Of a stretch of 64,000 bases of DNA, positions 1 to 8,765 are shown in pieces. The notes below the pieces were generated by a model, which did no database searches, was not told where the DNA came from, and saw nothing but the letters and a program-made list of their open reading frames with translations. How positions within the stretch are numbered: the first letter of the stretch is position 1; each line of letters opens with the position of its first letter. The stretch lies in NCBI GenBank assembly GCA_035315185.1, contig DATFYE010000063.1, forward strand, positions 33,888 through 97,887. Reading direction: 5' to 3'. A program made the translations under genes and the position numbers. The stretch comes from JADGQN01 sp035315185 (GTDB taxonomy: Bacteria > Desulfobacterota > Syntrophorhabdia > Syntrophorhabdales > WCHB1-27).

Positions 1-241
1 CTGGCTGAGTAGCGCGGCGGAGTGGTGCCTCCGCTGCGCGGCGTTACGTGTTACAGGTTACAAGTTAAGAGGGCGCTTGTAGCGCCCGTTACGGGCTGCA
101 CATTGCAGGCAAGAGCTGCTACGAGGCGATGACGCAGAACCAAGCGTCCCCCTTGCCGCTAACGGTTCCTGATTCTAACCGGTAACAGGCAATGTCCTGT
201 AACTTGTAACGTGTAACTCGTAACTCGTAACGGTCTTAACC
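1..241. repeat. Intergenic heptamer-repeat region with GC hairpin
   Basis: No gene is supported here. Positions 71-87 form a GC-rich hairpin (GGGCGC, loop TTGTA, GCGCCC) followed by GTTAC. Positions 198-232 are five consecutive 7-mers of the form NGTAACN, ending just before the first gene. The frame starting at base 1 reads Leu-Ala-Glu-stop and could be the tail of an upstream gene; trmD would be expected there, but this cannot be shown. Confidence 0.6.
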
Positions 242-829
242 ATGGGTTCTGTCTATCTTGCCATCATTCATTACCCCGTTCTGGACAAACGGGGGGATAC
301 TGTCGCGACGAGTCTGACAAATCTCGAGCTGCACGATGTGGCGAGAAGTTGTATGACTTTTGGTGTGGAGTTGTGCTATATTGTTACTCCTTTACGAAGG
401 CAGGCCTCGATAGCGGAAAGGCTCATAGAGCATTGGGAATCCGGCTATGGTGCCCGCTACAACCCTGACAGGGCCCAGGCTCTGACAAAAATCAGGATTG
501 TCGGGGACATCGAGGAAATGATGAGGGGAATCAGGGCAGTGGGCAGTCCGGTTGTCATTGGTACGTCGTCGAAGCAGGGTTCTGAGACAGTTAATTACGA
601 AGAGCTGAGAGCGTGGATCCAGAAAGACGACAGACCTTTTCTTTTACTTTTCGGCACGGGCTGGGGACTGCCGCCTGCAGTGACTGAGCAATGTGAGAGG
701 ATGCTTATGCCTATCCGGGGCAAAGGCGAATACAATCATTTGTCGCTCAGGGTGGCCATAGGCATTATTCTGGACAGACTATTGGGAGAAACAGGAGGGG
801 ACCATGAACGAGATGATCGACCTACTTGA
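242..829 (+). CDS. SPOUT-fold RNA methyltransferase family protein
   Basis: This 195-residue protein resembles the short SAM-dependent RNA methyltransferases (COG4752-like, SPOUT superfamily) often encoded between trmD and rplS in Deltaproteobacteria. The N-terminus (ALxHYPVxDKRGDxVATSLTNLELHD type) and the C-terminal FGTGWGLP and YNHLSLRVA motifs, which would build the trefoil-knot SAM site, are visible. It probably modifies tRNA or rRNA; the target is unknown. The stop overlaps the rplS start by 26 bp, so the genes are probably co-transcribed and coupled. No clear Shine-Dalgarno sequence precedes the ATG, which directly follows a heptamer-repeat region. Confidence 0.75.
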   Translation: MGSVYLAIIHYPVLDKRGDTVATSLTNLELHDVARSCMTFGVELCYIVTPLRRQASIAERLIEHWESGYGARYNPDRAQALTKIRIVGDIEEMMRGIRAVGSPVVIGTSSKQGSETVNYEELRAWIQKDDRPFLLLFGTGWGLPPAVTEQCERMLMPIRGKGEYNHLSLRVAIGIILDRLLGETGGDHERDDRPT

Positions 830-1151
830 AAAGGAGCACATGAGACTCGACCTCCCCAAGGTCGACGTGGGCGATACAGTCAGAGTACATACGAAGATCC
901 ATGAAGGGGACAAAGAAAGAATCCAGGTTTTCGAAGGGGTAGTCATAGGGCAGCGAGGCGGAAACACGAGAGCTACGTTTACTGTCCGGAAGGTCTCATA
1001 CGGGATTGGCGTTGAAAAAACCTTTCCTGTGCACTCGCCTCTGATCGAGACGATTGAACTCTTGAGCAAGGCAAAGGTGAGAAGGGCCAAGCTCTACTAT
1101 CTGAGAAATTTGAAAGGAAAGGCGGCAAAACTCAAAGAGAAAAGGACCTGA
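804..1151 (+). CDS. rplS: 50S ribosomal protein L19
   Basis: A 115-residue L19 protein of the large ribosomal subunit, at the 30S-50S interface. The family signature is clear: GDTVRVHTKIHEGDKERIQVFEGVVI, then RKVSYGIGVEKTFPVHSP and the basic tail KVRRAKLYYLRNLKGKAAKLKEK. Length is normal. The ATG at 804 has a strong AGGAGGGG ribosome-binding site inside the preceding methyltransferase gene, and the TGA stop shares bases with the rnhB start (TGATG). This is the conserved methyltransferase-rplS-rnhB order. Confidence 0.97.
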   Translation: MNEMIDLLEKEHMRLDLPKVDVGDTVRVHTKIHEGDKERIQVFEGVVIGQRGGNTRATFTVRKVSYGIGVEKTFPVHSPLIETIELLSKAKVRRAKLYYLRNLKGKAAKLKEKRT

Positions 1152-1759
1152 TGAACTGCCTGCTCAGCGGCATTGTGGCTGGCATTGATGAGGCAGGACG
1201 CGGGCCGCTAGCCGGTCCAGTCGTATCGTCGTGCGTTGCGTGGCAGGGTCTGCCCGCGGAAAGAGCATCGGTGAACGACTCGAAGCTGCTCACTGAGCAG
1301 CAGAGAAAGAACCTCTTTGAATGGATTCAGGCAAACGCCCATAAAATAGGTATCGGATCGGCCACCCCGCGGGAAATTGAAAAGCTCAATATCCACAAAG
1401 CGACGCTCCTATCGATGAAGCGCGCCATCAAAGCCATCGGCATTCCCGTAAGTCTTATCCTTGTTGACGGCCTGTTTGCCGTCCCCTCCTACCCCAGATG
1501 CAGAACCCTGGTTAAAGGCGATAGGAAGTGTTTTTTCATAGCGTGCGCCTCCATTATTTCGAAAGTTGTCAGGGATGATTTAATGGAGCGGTACGATAAA
1601 CTCTATCCCCAGTACCTCTTCAGGAAGAATAAAGGTTACGGCACCGAAGAGCATCTTGAGGCCATTCGCACCTATGGGTTCTCGCCGATCCATCGCAGAA
1701 CCTTCAGGGGCGTGAAAGAGGTAGTTGATGCAGATATGGCAGACGGCAGGCTGCTGTGA
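1151..1759 (+). CDS. rnhB: Ribonuclease HII
   Basis: A 202-residue RNase HII, which removes RNA from RNA:DNA hybrids, including single misincorporated ribonucleotides. The N-terminal IDEAGRGPLAGPVV motif supplies the first acidic residues of the metal site; LVDGL and the SIISKVVRDDLM segment supply the others, and the C-terminal YGTEEHLEAI..G.SPIHRRTF motif is also typical. The start overlaps the rplS stop, and the stop overlaps the next gene start (TGATG), so translation is probably coupled through the series. Confidence 0.95.
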   Translation: MNCLLSGIVAGIDEAGRGPLAGPVVSSCVAWQGLPAERASVNDSKLLTEQQRKNLFEWIQANAHKIGIGSATPREIEKLNIHKATLLSMKRAIKAIGIPVSLILVDGLFAVPSYPRCRTLVKGDRKCFFIACASIISKVVRDDLMERYDKLYPQYLFRKNKGYGTEEHLEAIRTYGFSPIHRRTFRGVKEVVDADMADGRLL

Positions 1760-2118
1760 TGAATAAGAGGCAAGAGGGACTTCGAGGTGAGGAAACCGCA
1801 ATTCGAGCCTTGAAAAAGCGTGGATATAAGATCCTTGAAAGAAACTACAATACCAGGCTCGGGGAGATAGATGTCATTGCTGAAGAAGGCGGATGCCTCG
1901 TTTTTGTCGAGGTGAAAAAGAGGAATACGGGCCAGTTCGGTGACGCGCTCTCGGCGATTACCAGAACAAAGCAGCAGCACATGGTGAAGTCCGCGCTCTG
2001 GTATATGAAGAAACATAAGTGTTTCGATAGGCGGGTCCGGTTTGACGCGGTGGGCCTGGACGGAGAGCAGGTTAAGGTCGTAAAAAGTGCTTTCATGGTG
2101 GAAGATGACAGAAGATAA
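1759..2118 (+). CDS. yraN: YraN/UPF0102 family endonuclease-like protein
   Basis: A 119-residue UPF0102 protein. The G-E-ID and VEVK motifs of the PD-(D/E)XK nuclease-like fold are visible (LGEIDVIAEEGGCLVFVEVKKR), followed by the usual DALSAITRTKQQ helix. The function of the family is unproven; a role in DNA processing is inferred from the fold and from its frequent linkage to rnhB. ATG 1759 was chosen because it overlaps the rnhB stop as TGATG; a GTG one codon upstream is also possible. Confidence 0.9.
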   Translation: MNKRQEGLRGEETAIRALKKRGYKILERNYNTRLGEIDVIAEEGGCLVFVEVKKRNTGQFGDALSAITRTKQQHMVKSALWYMKKHKCFDRRVRFDAVGLDGEQVKVVKSAFMVEDDRR

Positions 2119-2848
2119 GATAAGAAAATTGCTCAAGGGGATCACGCGCGGAACCGTCACCATAGAAGATGCCATTGAGGAACTCAAAGAGTTGCCGTTC
2201 CAGGACTTAGTGCACACGAAGATAGACCATCATCGGAAGCTGCGGAAGGGAATGGAGGAAGTCCTCTTCGGCCAGGGCAAGAGCCTCGATCACATGGCTG
2301 AGACTATCCGCTCCATGAGAAAAAAGGAGTCTGACATACTGGTCACGAGGATAGGAAGAGACGTAGGATTGAAGCTTAAGAAGCTTTTCCCCGAAGGCGA
2401 GTACGCTGAGCCCGGTAAATGTTTTGTTATTAAGAAAGACCAGTCTGTTAAAGGGAAAGGCATGATCCTGATCATATCAGCAGGCACGAGCGACATTCCT
2501 GTGGCGGAAGAGGCATATGCCACGTGCAAATTCTTTGGTAACCAAACCGAGAAGCTCTACGATGTTGGGGTAGCAGGTATTCACCGGCTGTTTCAGAACA
2601 TGCCACTTCTGCGCAAGGCCCGGGTAGTCATTGTTGCTGCGGGGATGGAAGGGGCTCTTCCTTCGATCGTCGCAGGTATCGTGGGAGCCCCGGTGATAGG
2701 CATCCCCACAAGCGTAGGTTACGGGGCCAGTTTCGGCGGCGCATCAGCGCTCCTCACCATGCTCAACTCCTGTTCGACCGTGGCCACATTCAATATCGAT
2801 AACGGGTTCGGTGCGGCTTACTTTGCAACGTTAATCAACCGGCTATGA
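2105..2848 (+). CDS. larB: LarB, pyridinium-3,5-biscarboxylate mononucleotide synthase
   Basis: A 247-residue PurE-related protein. The LarB family carboxylates nicotinate adenine dinucleotide and hydrolyses it, the first step to the nickel-pincer nucleotide cofactor. The C-terminal half has the PurE-like core (ISAGTSDIPVAEEA, VVAAGMEGALPSIVAGIVGAPVIGIPTSVGYG). ATG 2105 starts inside the end of yraN; an upstream ATG at 2087 would add six residues unlike the family. The stop overlaps larC as ATGA, linking it to the nickel insertase. Neither larE nor the lactate racemase larA lies in the window. Confidence 0.9.
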   Translation: MTEDKIRKLLKGITRGTVTIEDAIEELKELPFQDLVHTKIDHHRKLRKGMEEVLFGQGKSLDHMAETIRSMRKKESDILVTRIGRDVGLKLKKLFPEGEYAEPGKCFVIKKDQSVKGKGMILIISAGTSDIPVAEEAYATCKFFGNQTEKLYDVGVAGIHRLFQNMPLLRKARVVIVAAGMEGALPSIVAGIVGAPVIGIPTSVGYGASFGGASALLTMLNSCSTVATFNIDNGFGAAYFATLINRL

Positions 2849-3996
2849 GTCTCCTTTACATAGATCCTGTATTTGGGATAAGCGGTGACATGACCATCAG
2901 CGCATTTCTCGATGCCGGGTGTCCGCTTGCCGTGCTGACTGAACTCCTTGAGCAGCTTCCCGTTTCGCTGCCGTCCCTCGTGCCCGAAAAAAAGAAGCAC
3001 GGTGTCGTCGAGGGGACCTGCCTCAAAATAGGTGAGAGTGACGTGCATCTCTCCATCAAGCAGATGGAGGAGATGATACGGTCTTTGAAAGTCGAGGACA
3101 GAGTGAAACAGGATGCCCTCGGCATCCTCGATATAATCGTCAAAGCAGAGGCGAGAGTCCACGGCGTGGAGCCCGAGAAGGTACACTTCCACGAACTCGC
3201 ACATGTTGATACCCTGATAGACCTTCTCTGTACGGCAAAGGCTATATCTTACTTTGGCATTGACGAGGTCTATTGCGGCCCCATTCCTCAAGGGCGGGGC
3301 TTTGTGCGGACTTCACACGGTTTGTTGCCCAATCCGCCCCCGGTCACCGTTGAAATCCTTTCCGGCTTGCCACTCGTTTTCTATCAACAGGAATTGGAGC
3401 TGACGACTCCCACCGGGGCCGCCATCCTCAAATACTACGTAAAGAATCCTTCTGCACGGCCGCCTTTCTCGCTTCGGAAAAGCGGTGTCGGTTTTGGCAC
3501 CTACCAGACAGATACCCCGAACGTGGTTAGGATCTTCATCGGAGACGCAGACCGTCCTGAACCTCATGAGGAGGTCTGGGTCATCGAGACGGACGTGGAC
3601 GATGCCGAGATCGAATACATGGGCGCAGTGGCGGAAAAGATAAGGATGGCGGGCGCTCTCGACGTACTCTATTATCCGGTCCACATGAAAAAGGGCAGAG
3701 TTGGCCTGAGACTCGCGGTCATCACCAGTGCAGCATGCCTGGAGGCGGTGATCGACAGCGTCCTCGCCGAGACGACAACGTTTGGTTTGCGCTTGCGCAG
3801 GGAGTTACGCCGTACCTTGCAGCGGAAGGAGACTCTTCATGAAACATCGTTCGGGACTGTGAGGGTCAAAGAAGGTTACGATCAGAAGGGCGATCTTATC
3901 AAGACGCACATTGAATTCGAGGATGTGAAGAGGATCGCCGACGAAAAGGGAGTGCCTTACCGAGTGATACTCGAATCACTTAAGAAAGAACTTTAA
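2845..3996 (+). CDS. larC: LarC, nickel-pincer cofactor nickel insertase
   Basis: A 383-residue LarC family protein (DUF111) that inserts nickel into pyridinium-3,5-bisthiocarboxylate mononucleotide. The start LLYIDPVFGISGDM matches the family, and the HFHELAHVDTLIDLL His-rich segment and later ETDVDDAEIEYMG motif are visible. Lactobacillus plantarum needs a programmed frameshift to fuse LarC1 and LarC2; here it is one uninterrupted frame. It starts at the ATGA overlap with larB. The 3' end overlaps the convergent DUF721 gene by 21 bp. Confidence 0.92.
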   Translation: MSLLYIDPVFGISGDMTISAFLDAGCPLAVLTELLEQLPVSLPSLVPEKKKHGVVEGTCLKIGESDVHLSIKQMEEMIRSLKVEDRVKQDALGILDIIVKAEARVHGVEPEKVHFHELAHVDTLIDLLCTAKAISYFGIDEVYCGPIPQGRGFVRTSHGLLPNPPPVTVEILSGLPLVFYQQELELTTPTGAAILKYYVKNPSARPPFSLRKSGVGFGTYQTDTPNVVRIFIGDADRPEPHEEVWVIETDVDDAEIEYMGAVAEKIRMAGALDVLYYPVHMKKGRVGLRLAVITSAACLEAVIDSVLAETTTFGLRLRRELRRTLQRKETLHETSFGTVRVKEGYDQKGDLIKTHIEFEDVKRIADEKGVPYRVILESLKKEL

Positions 3997-4263
3997 TTCT
4001 CTGAATGTCCCGGGCTTAATCCGCCTGTCTATCTTCCGCAGAATATCCTCTTTCATGTAGCGTAATTGAGCGAGCCAAATCGGGTCATCGACTTCCACGT
4101 ACAATGTGCCTCCGTGCAGTCTCGAGGGCCGACAATGGTTTGCCATAGTCGGTCCGGCGACCTCACCCCAGACAGAGAATATCTTGTAGGCATCGATATC
4201 TGATGTGAGCTTGTGCTCCTTCAGCACCGATTGGAGAACCTGCTTGAGGGAAAAGAAAGACAT
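3976..4263 (-). CDS. DUF721/DciA-like protein
   Basis: A 95-residue DUF721 protein. It has the family pattern of a helical N-terminus (LKQVLQSVLKEHKL), W.EVAG..MA.H..P..L.GGTLYV.V.dp.WL.QL..MK..I. The related DciA proteins help load the replicative helicase; whether this short version does so is unknown. It is the last gene of the tmk-holB-ricT-metG series on the minus strand, ten bases after metG. Confidence 0.75.
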   Translation of the reverse strand: MSFFSLKQVLQSVLKEHKLTSDIDAYKIFSVWGEVAGPTMANHCRPSRLHGGTLYVEVDDPIWLAQLRYMKEDILRKIDRRIKPGTFRELKFFLK

Positions 4264-4272
4264 GCTGCCTCT

Positions 4273-5802
4273 CTATTTCTCTATTCTCGGAAAAACCGGC
4301 GGGACTTTTTCTATGGTAGAGAGCCCTTGAGCATCGTAGTAGAAACCGCGCTCTCGATCCATGGAAGTCGTTCCTATCGGCGTCCCGATCCCTATGGCTT
4401 TCCATATTTCCTGAGTTTTCTGAGGCATGAAGGGGTGGAGGAGAAGCGTGGCTATTCTGACACCGTTCCAGAGGTTATAAAGCACGGTAGGTAGTCTCGC
4501 CCTGTTATCCTTCGCAAGCCTCCACGGCGCCTCAGTATCCACATACTTGTTAAGGAGTGAGACAATATCGAAGGCGCATCCCAGGGCCTTATGAAAGCCG
4601 AAATTCTCCATGCCATTTTCATATTCGGCGACAAGGTTCTCTGCTTGGCCGATGAGATGTTCGTCCGTACCTCCTGTCTTCCCGGCTTGCTCCAGTACGC
4701 CATTGGAAAACTTCGTGATCATGGTGACACTTCGGGACACAAGATTTCCGAAATCGTTTGCAAGGTCCCCGTTGATTCTGTGGACTATGGCCTCCCGGGA
4801 AAAATCTCCATCGAGACCGAAAGGGACCTCCCTGAAGAGAAAAAACCTGAATTGGTCTACCCCATAGGTAGAGGCTATCTCGGACGGGGAGACGACATTG
4901 CCCAGGGACTTTGACATTTTCTGACCGTCCACCGTCCACCAGCCGTGCGCAAAAATTCTCTTGGGAAGTTCCATACCGAGCGACATAAGAAAGGACGGCC
5001 AGTAGACAGCATGGAACCTGAGGATGTCCTTGCCGATCAGGTGGGCGTCACAAGGCCAGAAGTTGCCCATCAGCTGCTCGTCTTCCAGATAGCCGATGCC
5101 TGTCAGGTAGTTGAGCAGCGCATCAAACCAGACGTAGATCACATGCCGGGAGTTGCCTGGCACAGGCACGCCCCAGGTGAAGCTGGTCCTGCTTATAGAG
5201 AGGTCACGAAGACCGCCCTTGACGAAACTCAGCACCTCGTTGTAGCGCACCTCCGGCAGCACAAAGTCTTTGTGCTCCTCCAGGTAACGAAGGAGCGGCC
5301 CCGTGTATTTTGACATTCTGAAGAAGTAGGTCTCCTCCTTCAGCCTTTCCAGCAAGCGGCCGCAGTCCGGGCACTTACCTTCCTGCTGCTGCAGCTCGGT
5401 GAAATAACTCTCACAGGGGACGCAATACCAATCCTCATATTCTCCGAGGTATATATCCCCTTTTTCCTGAATTTTCTGGAAGAAATACTGAACGACTCTT
5501 TTGTGCCGCTCTTCCGTGGTCCTGACAAAGCCGGTATTTGAAATGTTGAGCATTTGCCAGAGATCGGTGAAGGTGTGGACCATCGCGTCTGCCAATTCCT
5601 TTGGATGGACCTGCTTCTCAACGGCTGTCTTCTCCGCCTTTTGGCCGTGTTCATCCACACCGGTCAGAAAAAAGACCTCGTACCCCTGAAGCCGCTTGTA
5701 TCGGGCCATTATGTCGGCAGCTACGGTAGTGTATGCATGGCCGATGTGGGGGACATCGTTGATGTAGTAAATCGGCGTTGTGATGTAGTAATGCTTTCCC
5801 AA
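4273..5802 (-). CDS. metG: Methionyl-tRNA synthetase
   Basis: A 509-residue class I aminoacyl-tRNA synthetase charging tRNA-Met. It has the HIGH-type motif (PHIGHAYTT), a zinc knuckle (CVPCESYF..C.dCGR), the FAHGWWTVDGQKMSKSLGN loop and a helical anticodon-binding domain (NDFGNLVSR..). It ends without the C-terminal tRNA-binding domain that long MetRS proteins carry, so it is the short form. It follows ricT by 10 bp and is probably in the same operon. Confidence 0.97.
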   Translation of the reverse strand: MGKHYYITTPIYYINDVPHIGHAYTTVAADIMARYKRLQGYEVFFLTGVDEHGQKAEKTAVEKQVHPKELADAMVHTFTDLWQMLNISNTGFVRTTEERHKRVVQYFFQKIQEKGDIYLGEYEDWYCVPCESYFTELQQQEGKCPDCGRLLERLKEETYFFRMSKYTGPLLRYLEEHKDFVLPEVRYNEVLSFVKGGLRDLSISRTSFTWGVPVPGNSRHVIYVWFDALLNYLTGIGYLEDEQLMGNFWPCDAHLIGKDILRFHAVYWPSFLMSLGMELPKRIFAHGWWTVDGQKMSKSLGNVVSPSEIASTYGVDQFRFFLFREVPFGLDGDFSREAIVHRINGDLANDFGNLVSRSVTMITKFSNGVLEQAGKTGGTDEHLIGQAENLVAEYENGMENFGFHKALGCAFDIVSLLNKYVDTEAPWRLAKDNRARLPTVLYNLWNGVRIATLLLHPFMPQKTQEIWKAIGIGTPIGTTSMDRERGFYYDAQGLSTIEKVPPVFPRIEK

Positions 5803-5812
5803 CTATGTGCCT

Positions 5813-6613
5813 TTAGGTCTGCCCGCTCTGACCTTGCGTAATGTCCTTTACCGCTACCGTTACCTCTTTCCCTTCATCGATCAGAACGGTCACCGTAGCG
5901 TTAAGCGCATTGTGCTTGAGGACTTTCCCTTCACCCTGGGGGGTCTTAACACGCTTCCCCACCTTTGGAAAGTTTTTCTTCAGTTGGAGATACATATCAT
6001 GCTCGTAGGAGAGGCAGCACATGAGTCTCCCGCATACTCCTGAAATCTTAGCTGGATTGAGCGCCAGGCTCTGCTCTTTCATCATCTTGATAGAGACTAT
6101 AGAGAAGTTGTTCAGGAATCTCTTGCAGCAAACGACATTCCCGCAATTCCCGAGCCCTCCTATGATTTTTGCCTCATCCCTGACACCTACCTGCCTCATC
6201 TCTATTCTTACTTTGAATTCCTTTGCAAGATCTTTGACAAGGTCTCTGAAATCGACCCGGTTCTCGGCGAAAAAGTAGAACAAGAGCTTAGACCCGCCGA
6301 AGTTGTACTCCGCTCGGAGCAGCTTCATGGGCAGGTTCATTTCTTCTATTTTCTGTCGGCAGACGGAAAAAGCGTGCACCTCCTTTTCTCTGAGGGCTGC
6401 ATAGGCCGACAACTCTTCGGGTGTAGCCTTTCGAAGTATCTTCTTGAGCCCCTCTTTTGTGGTGTCCGTAGGCTCTGTTGCAACAACGCCGAGGGTCTCG
6501 CCTCTGTCCAGCTCGCACACAATCTGATCCCCCACGCTGATCCCGTCAGGCGCCTCCATTTCCAGCACCCCTGTCAGTCTGTCAAATTTTACGTAGCAGC
6601 TTTTCATAATCAT
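5813..6613 (-). CDS. ricT: PSP1-domain protein RicT (YaaT)
   Basis: A 266-residue PSP1 family protein. The C-terminal PSP1 domain carries the conserved cysteines GNCGNVVCCKRFL and CGRLMCCLSYEHDMY, which in Bacillus RicT take part in Fe-S cluster binding within the RicAFT complex, a regulator of RNA processing by RNase Y. Its role in this lineage is not established. The ATG overlaps the holB stop as ATGA. The tmk-holB-ricT-metG order is conserved in many bacteria. Confidence 0.9.
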   Translation of the reverse strand: MIMKSCYVKFDRLTGVLEMEAPDGISVGDQIVCELDRGETLGVVATEPTDTTKEGLKKILRKATPEELSAYAALREKEVHAFSVCRQKIEEMNLPMKLLRAEYNFGGSKLLFYFFAENRVDFRDLVKDLAKEFKVRIEMRQVGVRDEAKIIGGLGNCGNVVCCKRFLNNFSIVSIKMMKEQSLALNPAKISGVCGRLMCCLSYEHDMYLQLKKNFPKVGKRVKTPQGEGKVLKHNALNATVTVLIDEGKEVTVAVKDITQGQSGQT

Positions 6614-7566
6614 CTCATGACTGAAATAGCTAGCTGTTCAAACATGAGCCAGCGGTTAATGTTGTATCGAAGGCTTTTCAAAGCTTCCTGTATCCTCTGT
6701 GTGGAGCGTTCGATCCAGGCCCCATCCCAGGTACTTGTCTCAAGTAACTCTTTAAGATCGCTGTTTACCAGGGCCTGCGTATCACCTACCTGAGTGATTA
6801 CCCAAAGATCCCTGAACAACGACAGCAAGAAGTAAAGATAGAAGCGCAGTCCCTTCTCGTGGTCGGTGATGATTTCCGAGAGTCCGGTGGCAGTCACGAA
6901 ACCCTTCCTTTTCCCTATGACAAGCTCTGCGAGCCGTTTCCTCACGGCAAAGTTCTCTTCATCCATCCAGAAGAAAGCGGAGCTCATACTGCCCCAGCTG
7001 AGAGAGGCCACCAACTCTGCTTTTCTATCAGGGAGCTGGACCGACTTCACCAGGTGAGACTTCATCTCCTCCGTAGGAATAGGGCCGAATCCGATGTGCA
7101 TGCACCTTGATCGAATTGTCAATGGCACGTCCTTTTCCGCGGATGTAATGAGAAAAAAGAGATTCTGAGGAGGAGGTTCTTCGAGAGTCTTGAGAAGTGC
7201 GTTTGCGGCCTCATGGGTCATCTGCTCGGCCCCGTCTATCAGTACAACGCGCAGAGGAGCTTGATAGGGCGGTTCGTAGACTTCTTTCCTCACAGTGCGA
7301 AGTTCATCTATACCTATGGAGGTCTCGGTCCTTAAAATTCGAAGGTCAGGGTGCGTATTCCGGGTCACATTCTGGCACGTGCGGCAAACGCCGCAACCTG
7401 TTCCCTTCTCGCAGAAAAGGTACTTAATGACCTCCACTGCCATCGTACATTTGCCTACACCCAGCGGGCCCGAAAAAAGGAGTGCGTGTGGCAGCCTATC
7501 CTTCTTGAGGATGGAAGAGAGAAGACTTCTGGGTCTGGCGTGCCCGACTACACCCTTAAATTCCAT
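6610..7566 (-). CDS. holB: DNA polymerase III delta-prime subunit
   Basis: A clamp-loader AAA+ subunit of about 318 residues. It has a Walker A (SGPLGVGKCTMA), a four-cysteine zinc module (CEKGTGCGVCRTC), a VVLIDGAEQMT Walker-B-like segment, ANALLKTLEEPP and the sensor region ITSAEKDVPLTIRSRC. ATG 7566 (MEFKGVVGH) is chosen because it matches family N-termini; the frame is open further upstream inside tmk. It overlaps the end of tmk by 11 bp. Confidence 0.92.
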   Translation of the reverse strand: MEFKGVVGHARPRSLLSSILKKDRLPHALLFSGPLGVGKCTMAVEVIKYLFCEKGTGCGVCRTCQNVTRNTHPDLRILRTETSIGIDELRTVRKEVYEPPYQAPLRVVLIDGAEQMTHEAANALLKTLEEPPPQNLFFLITSAEKDVPLTIRSRCMHIGFGPIPTEEMKSHLVKSVQLPDRKAELVASLSWGSMSSAFFWMDEENFAVRKRLAELVIGKRKGFVTATGLSEIITDHEKGLRFYLYFLLSLFRDLWVITQVGDTQALVNSDLKELLETSTWDGAWIERSTQRIQEALKSLRYNINRWLMFEQLAISVMR

Positions 7567-8179
7567 GGCTTTCGAGAAGGCCCTCCACTTTCTTCCGAAT
7601 CGTGCGGTGTGCTCCTTCAACATCCAGATTCGGATCGATTACAAAAAAACGTTTGCTGTCCTCTTCGGAGAGCTTGAGATAGGCTTCCCGTATCTTTTGG
7701 TGGAAAGAAGAACTTTCTCTTTCAAACCTGTCCATCTGCTGATTCTCCGCTCTCTTCCGCTTGAAAGCAAGATCAACGTCGCAATCCAGAAGAATGGTGA
7801 GGTTTGGCCTTACGCCCTTGGTGACAAGTCTGTTGAACGTTTCAATGATGCCCAGATCTATGGAGCGTCCGTAGCCCTGATAGGCATACGTTGCGTCAAC
7901 AAACCTGTCGCAAAGCACAATCTTCCCTTCGGCCAGTGCCGGCGAAATAACCTCCTCCATATGCTGGGCTCTGACGGCCATAAAAACGAGCAGCTCCGCG
8001 AGAGGAAAAACACGCAATTCTTTCCGAAGGAGCACGTCCCGCAAGGCCTCTCCGAGCCCTGTTCCGCCCGGTTCACGAGTCTTGATTACGTCGTATCCCT
8101 TTTTCTTCAGATACGTGTGCAGCAGCTCTGCCTGAGTTGTCTTTCCACTTCCCTCTATGCCTTCAAACGTGATCAGCAT
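7556..8179 (-). CDS. tmk: Thymidylate kinase
   Basis: A 207-residue dTMP kinase that makes dTDP for DNA synthesis. The P-loop FEGIEGSGKTTQ, the TREPGGTGLGEALR motif and the DRFVDATYAYQGYGR segment are all present. Length is typical. It lies 8 bp after efp and overlaps holB, as expected for the conserved minus-strand replication/translation operon. Confidence 0.97.
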   Translation of the reverse strand: MLITFEGIEGSGKTTQAELLHTYLKKKGYDVIKTREPGGTGLGEALRDVLLRKELRVFPLAELLVFMAVRAQHMEEVISPALAEGKIVLCDRFVDATYAYQGYGRSIDLGIIETFNRLVTKGVRPNLTILLDCDVDLAFKRKRAENQQMDRFERESSSFHQKIREAYLKLSEEDSKRFFVIDPNLDVEGAHRTIRKKVEGLLESHGI

Positions 8180-8187
8180 ACCCTGGC

Positions 8188-8754
8188 CTATCTGGAAACT
8201 CTCGTTATGTACTGACCGGTCCTCGTGTCTATTTTGACAACCTCACCCTCTTCAAGAAATAAAGGAACTTGAAGCGTATATCCGGATTCCAGCATTGCCG
8301 GCTTGGTAGCATTCTGCGCCGTATCTCCCTTGATGCCAGGTTCTGTCTTCACGACCTTTAAGTCGACGAAGTTTGGAAGCTCCACCCCTATTGCCTTTCC
8401 TTTGTAAAATGAGAGTGCTATAACCATGCCGTCCTTGAGATAGTTGATGGCATCGCCGAGATTCGTCTCCGGAACAAAGGTCTGATCGTAGGTAGTAGTA
8501 TCCATGAAATGGTATTGGTCCCCTTCCTTGTACATGTACTGCATTTCACGTTGTTCCACATCGGGTACCTCGGCCTTGTCACCGGATCTGAATGTCCTGT
8601 CGAGTACGTTCCCGGTAACGAGACTCTTGATGCGCGTTTTGACGAACGCGCCACCTTTTCCGGGCTTCACATGCTGGAACTCCACAATCACAAAGGGTTC
8701 ATTATCAATCAGGATCTTAAGCCCCTTTCTAAATTCCGCCGTGGAAACAATCAT
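8188..8754 (-). CDS. efp: Translation elongation factor P
   Basis: A 188-residue EF-P, which rescues ribosomes stalled at polyproline. The KOW-like N-terminal domain (STAEFRKGLKILID.EPF.IVEFQHVKPGKGGAFVKTRIKSL) has Lys at the modification loop (PGKGGA), followed by two OB domains ending KIDTRTGQYITRV. ATG 8754 is preceded by a strong GAGGGAGG site; a GTG one codon upstream is the alternative. The lysine suggests modification by an EpmA-like route or none; no modification gene is seen. Confidence 0.97.
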   Translation of the reverse strand: MIVSTAEFRKGLKILIDNEPFVIVEFQHVKPGKGGAFVKTRIKSLVTGNVLDRTFRSGDKAEVPDVEQREMQYMYKEGDQYHFMDTTTYDQTFVPETNLGDAINYLKDGMVIALSFYKGKAIGVELPNFVDLKVVKTEPGIKGDTAQNATKPAMLESGYTLQVPLFLEEGEVVKIDTRTGQYITRVSR

Positions 8755-8765
8755 CACTACCTCCC

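Noticed and set aside
7295..8215. A 306-codon open frame on + opposite holB and tmk
   Set aside because: It spans the antisense of two well-conserved genes and their junction; the sequence is not protein-like.
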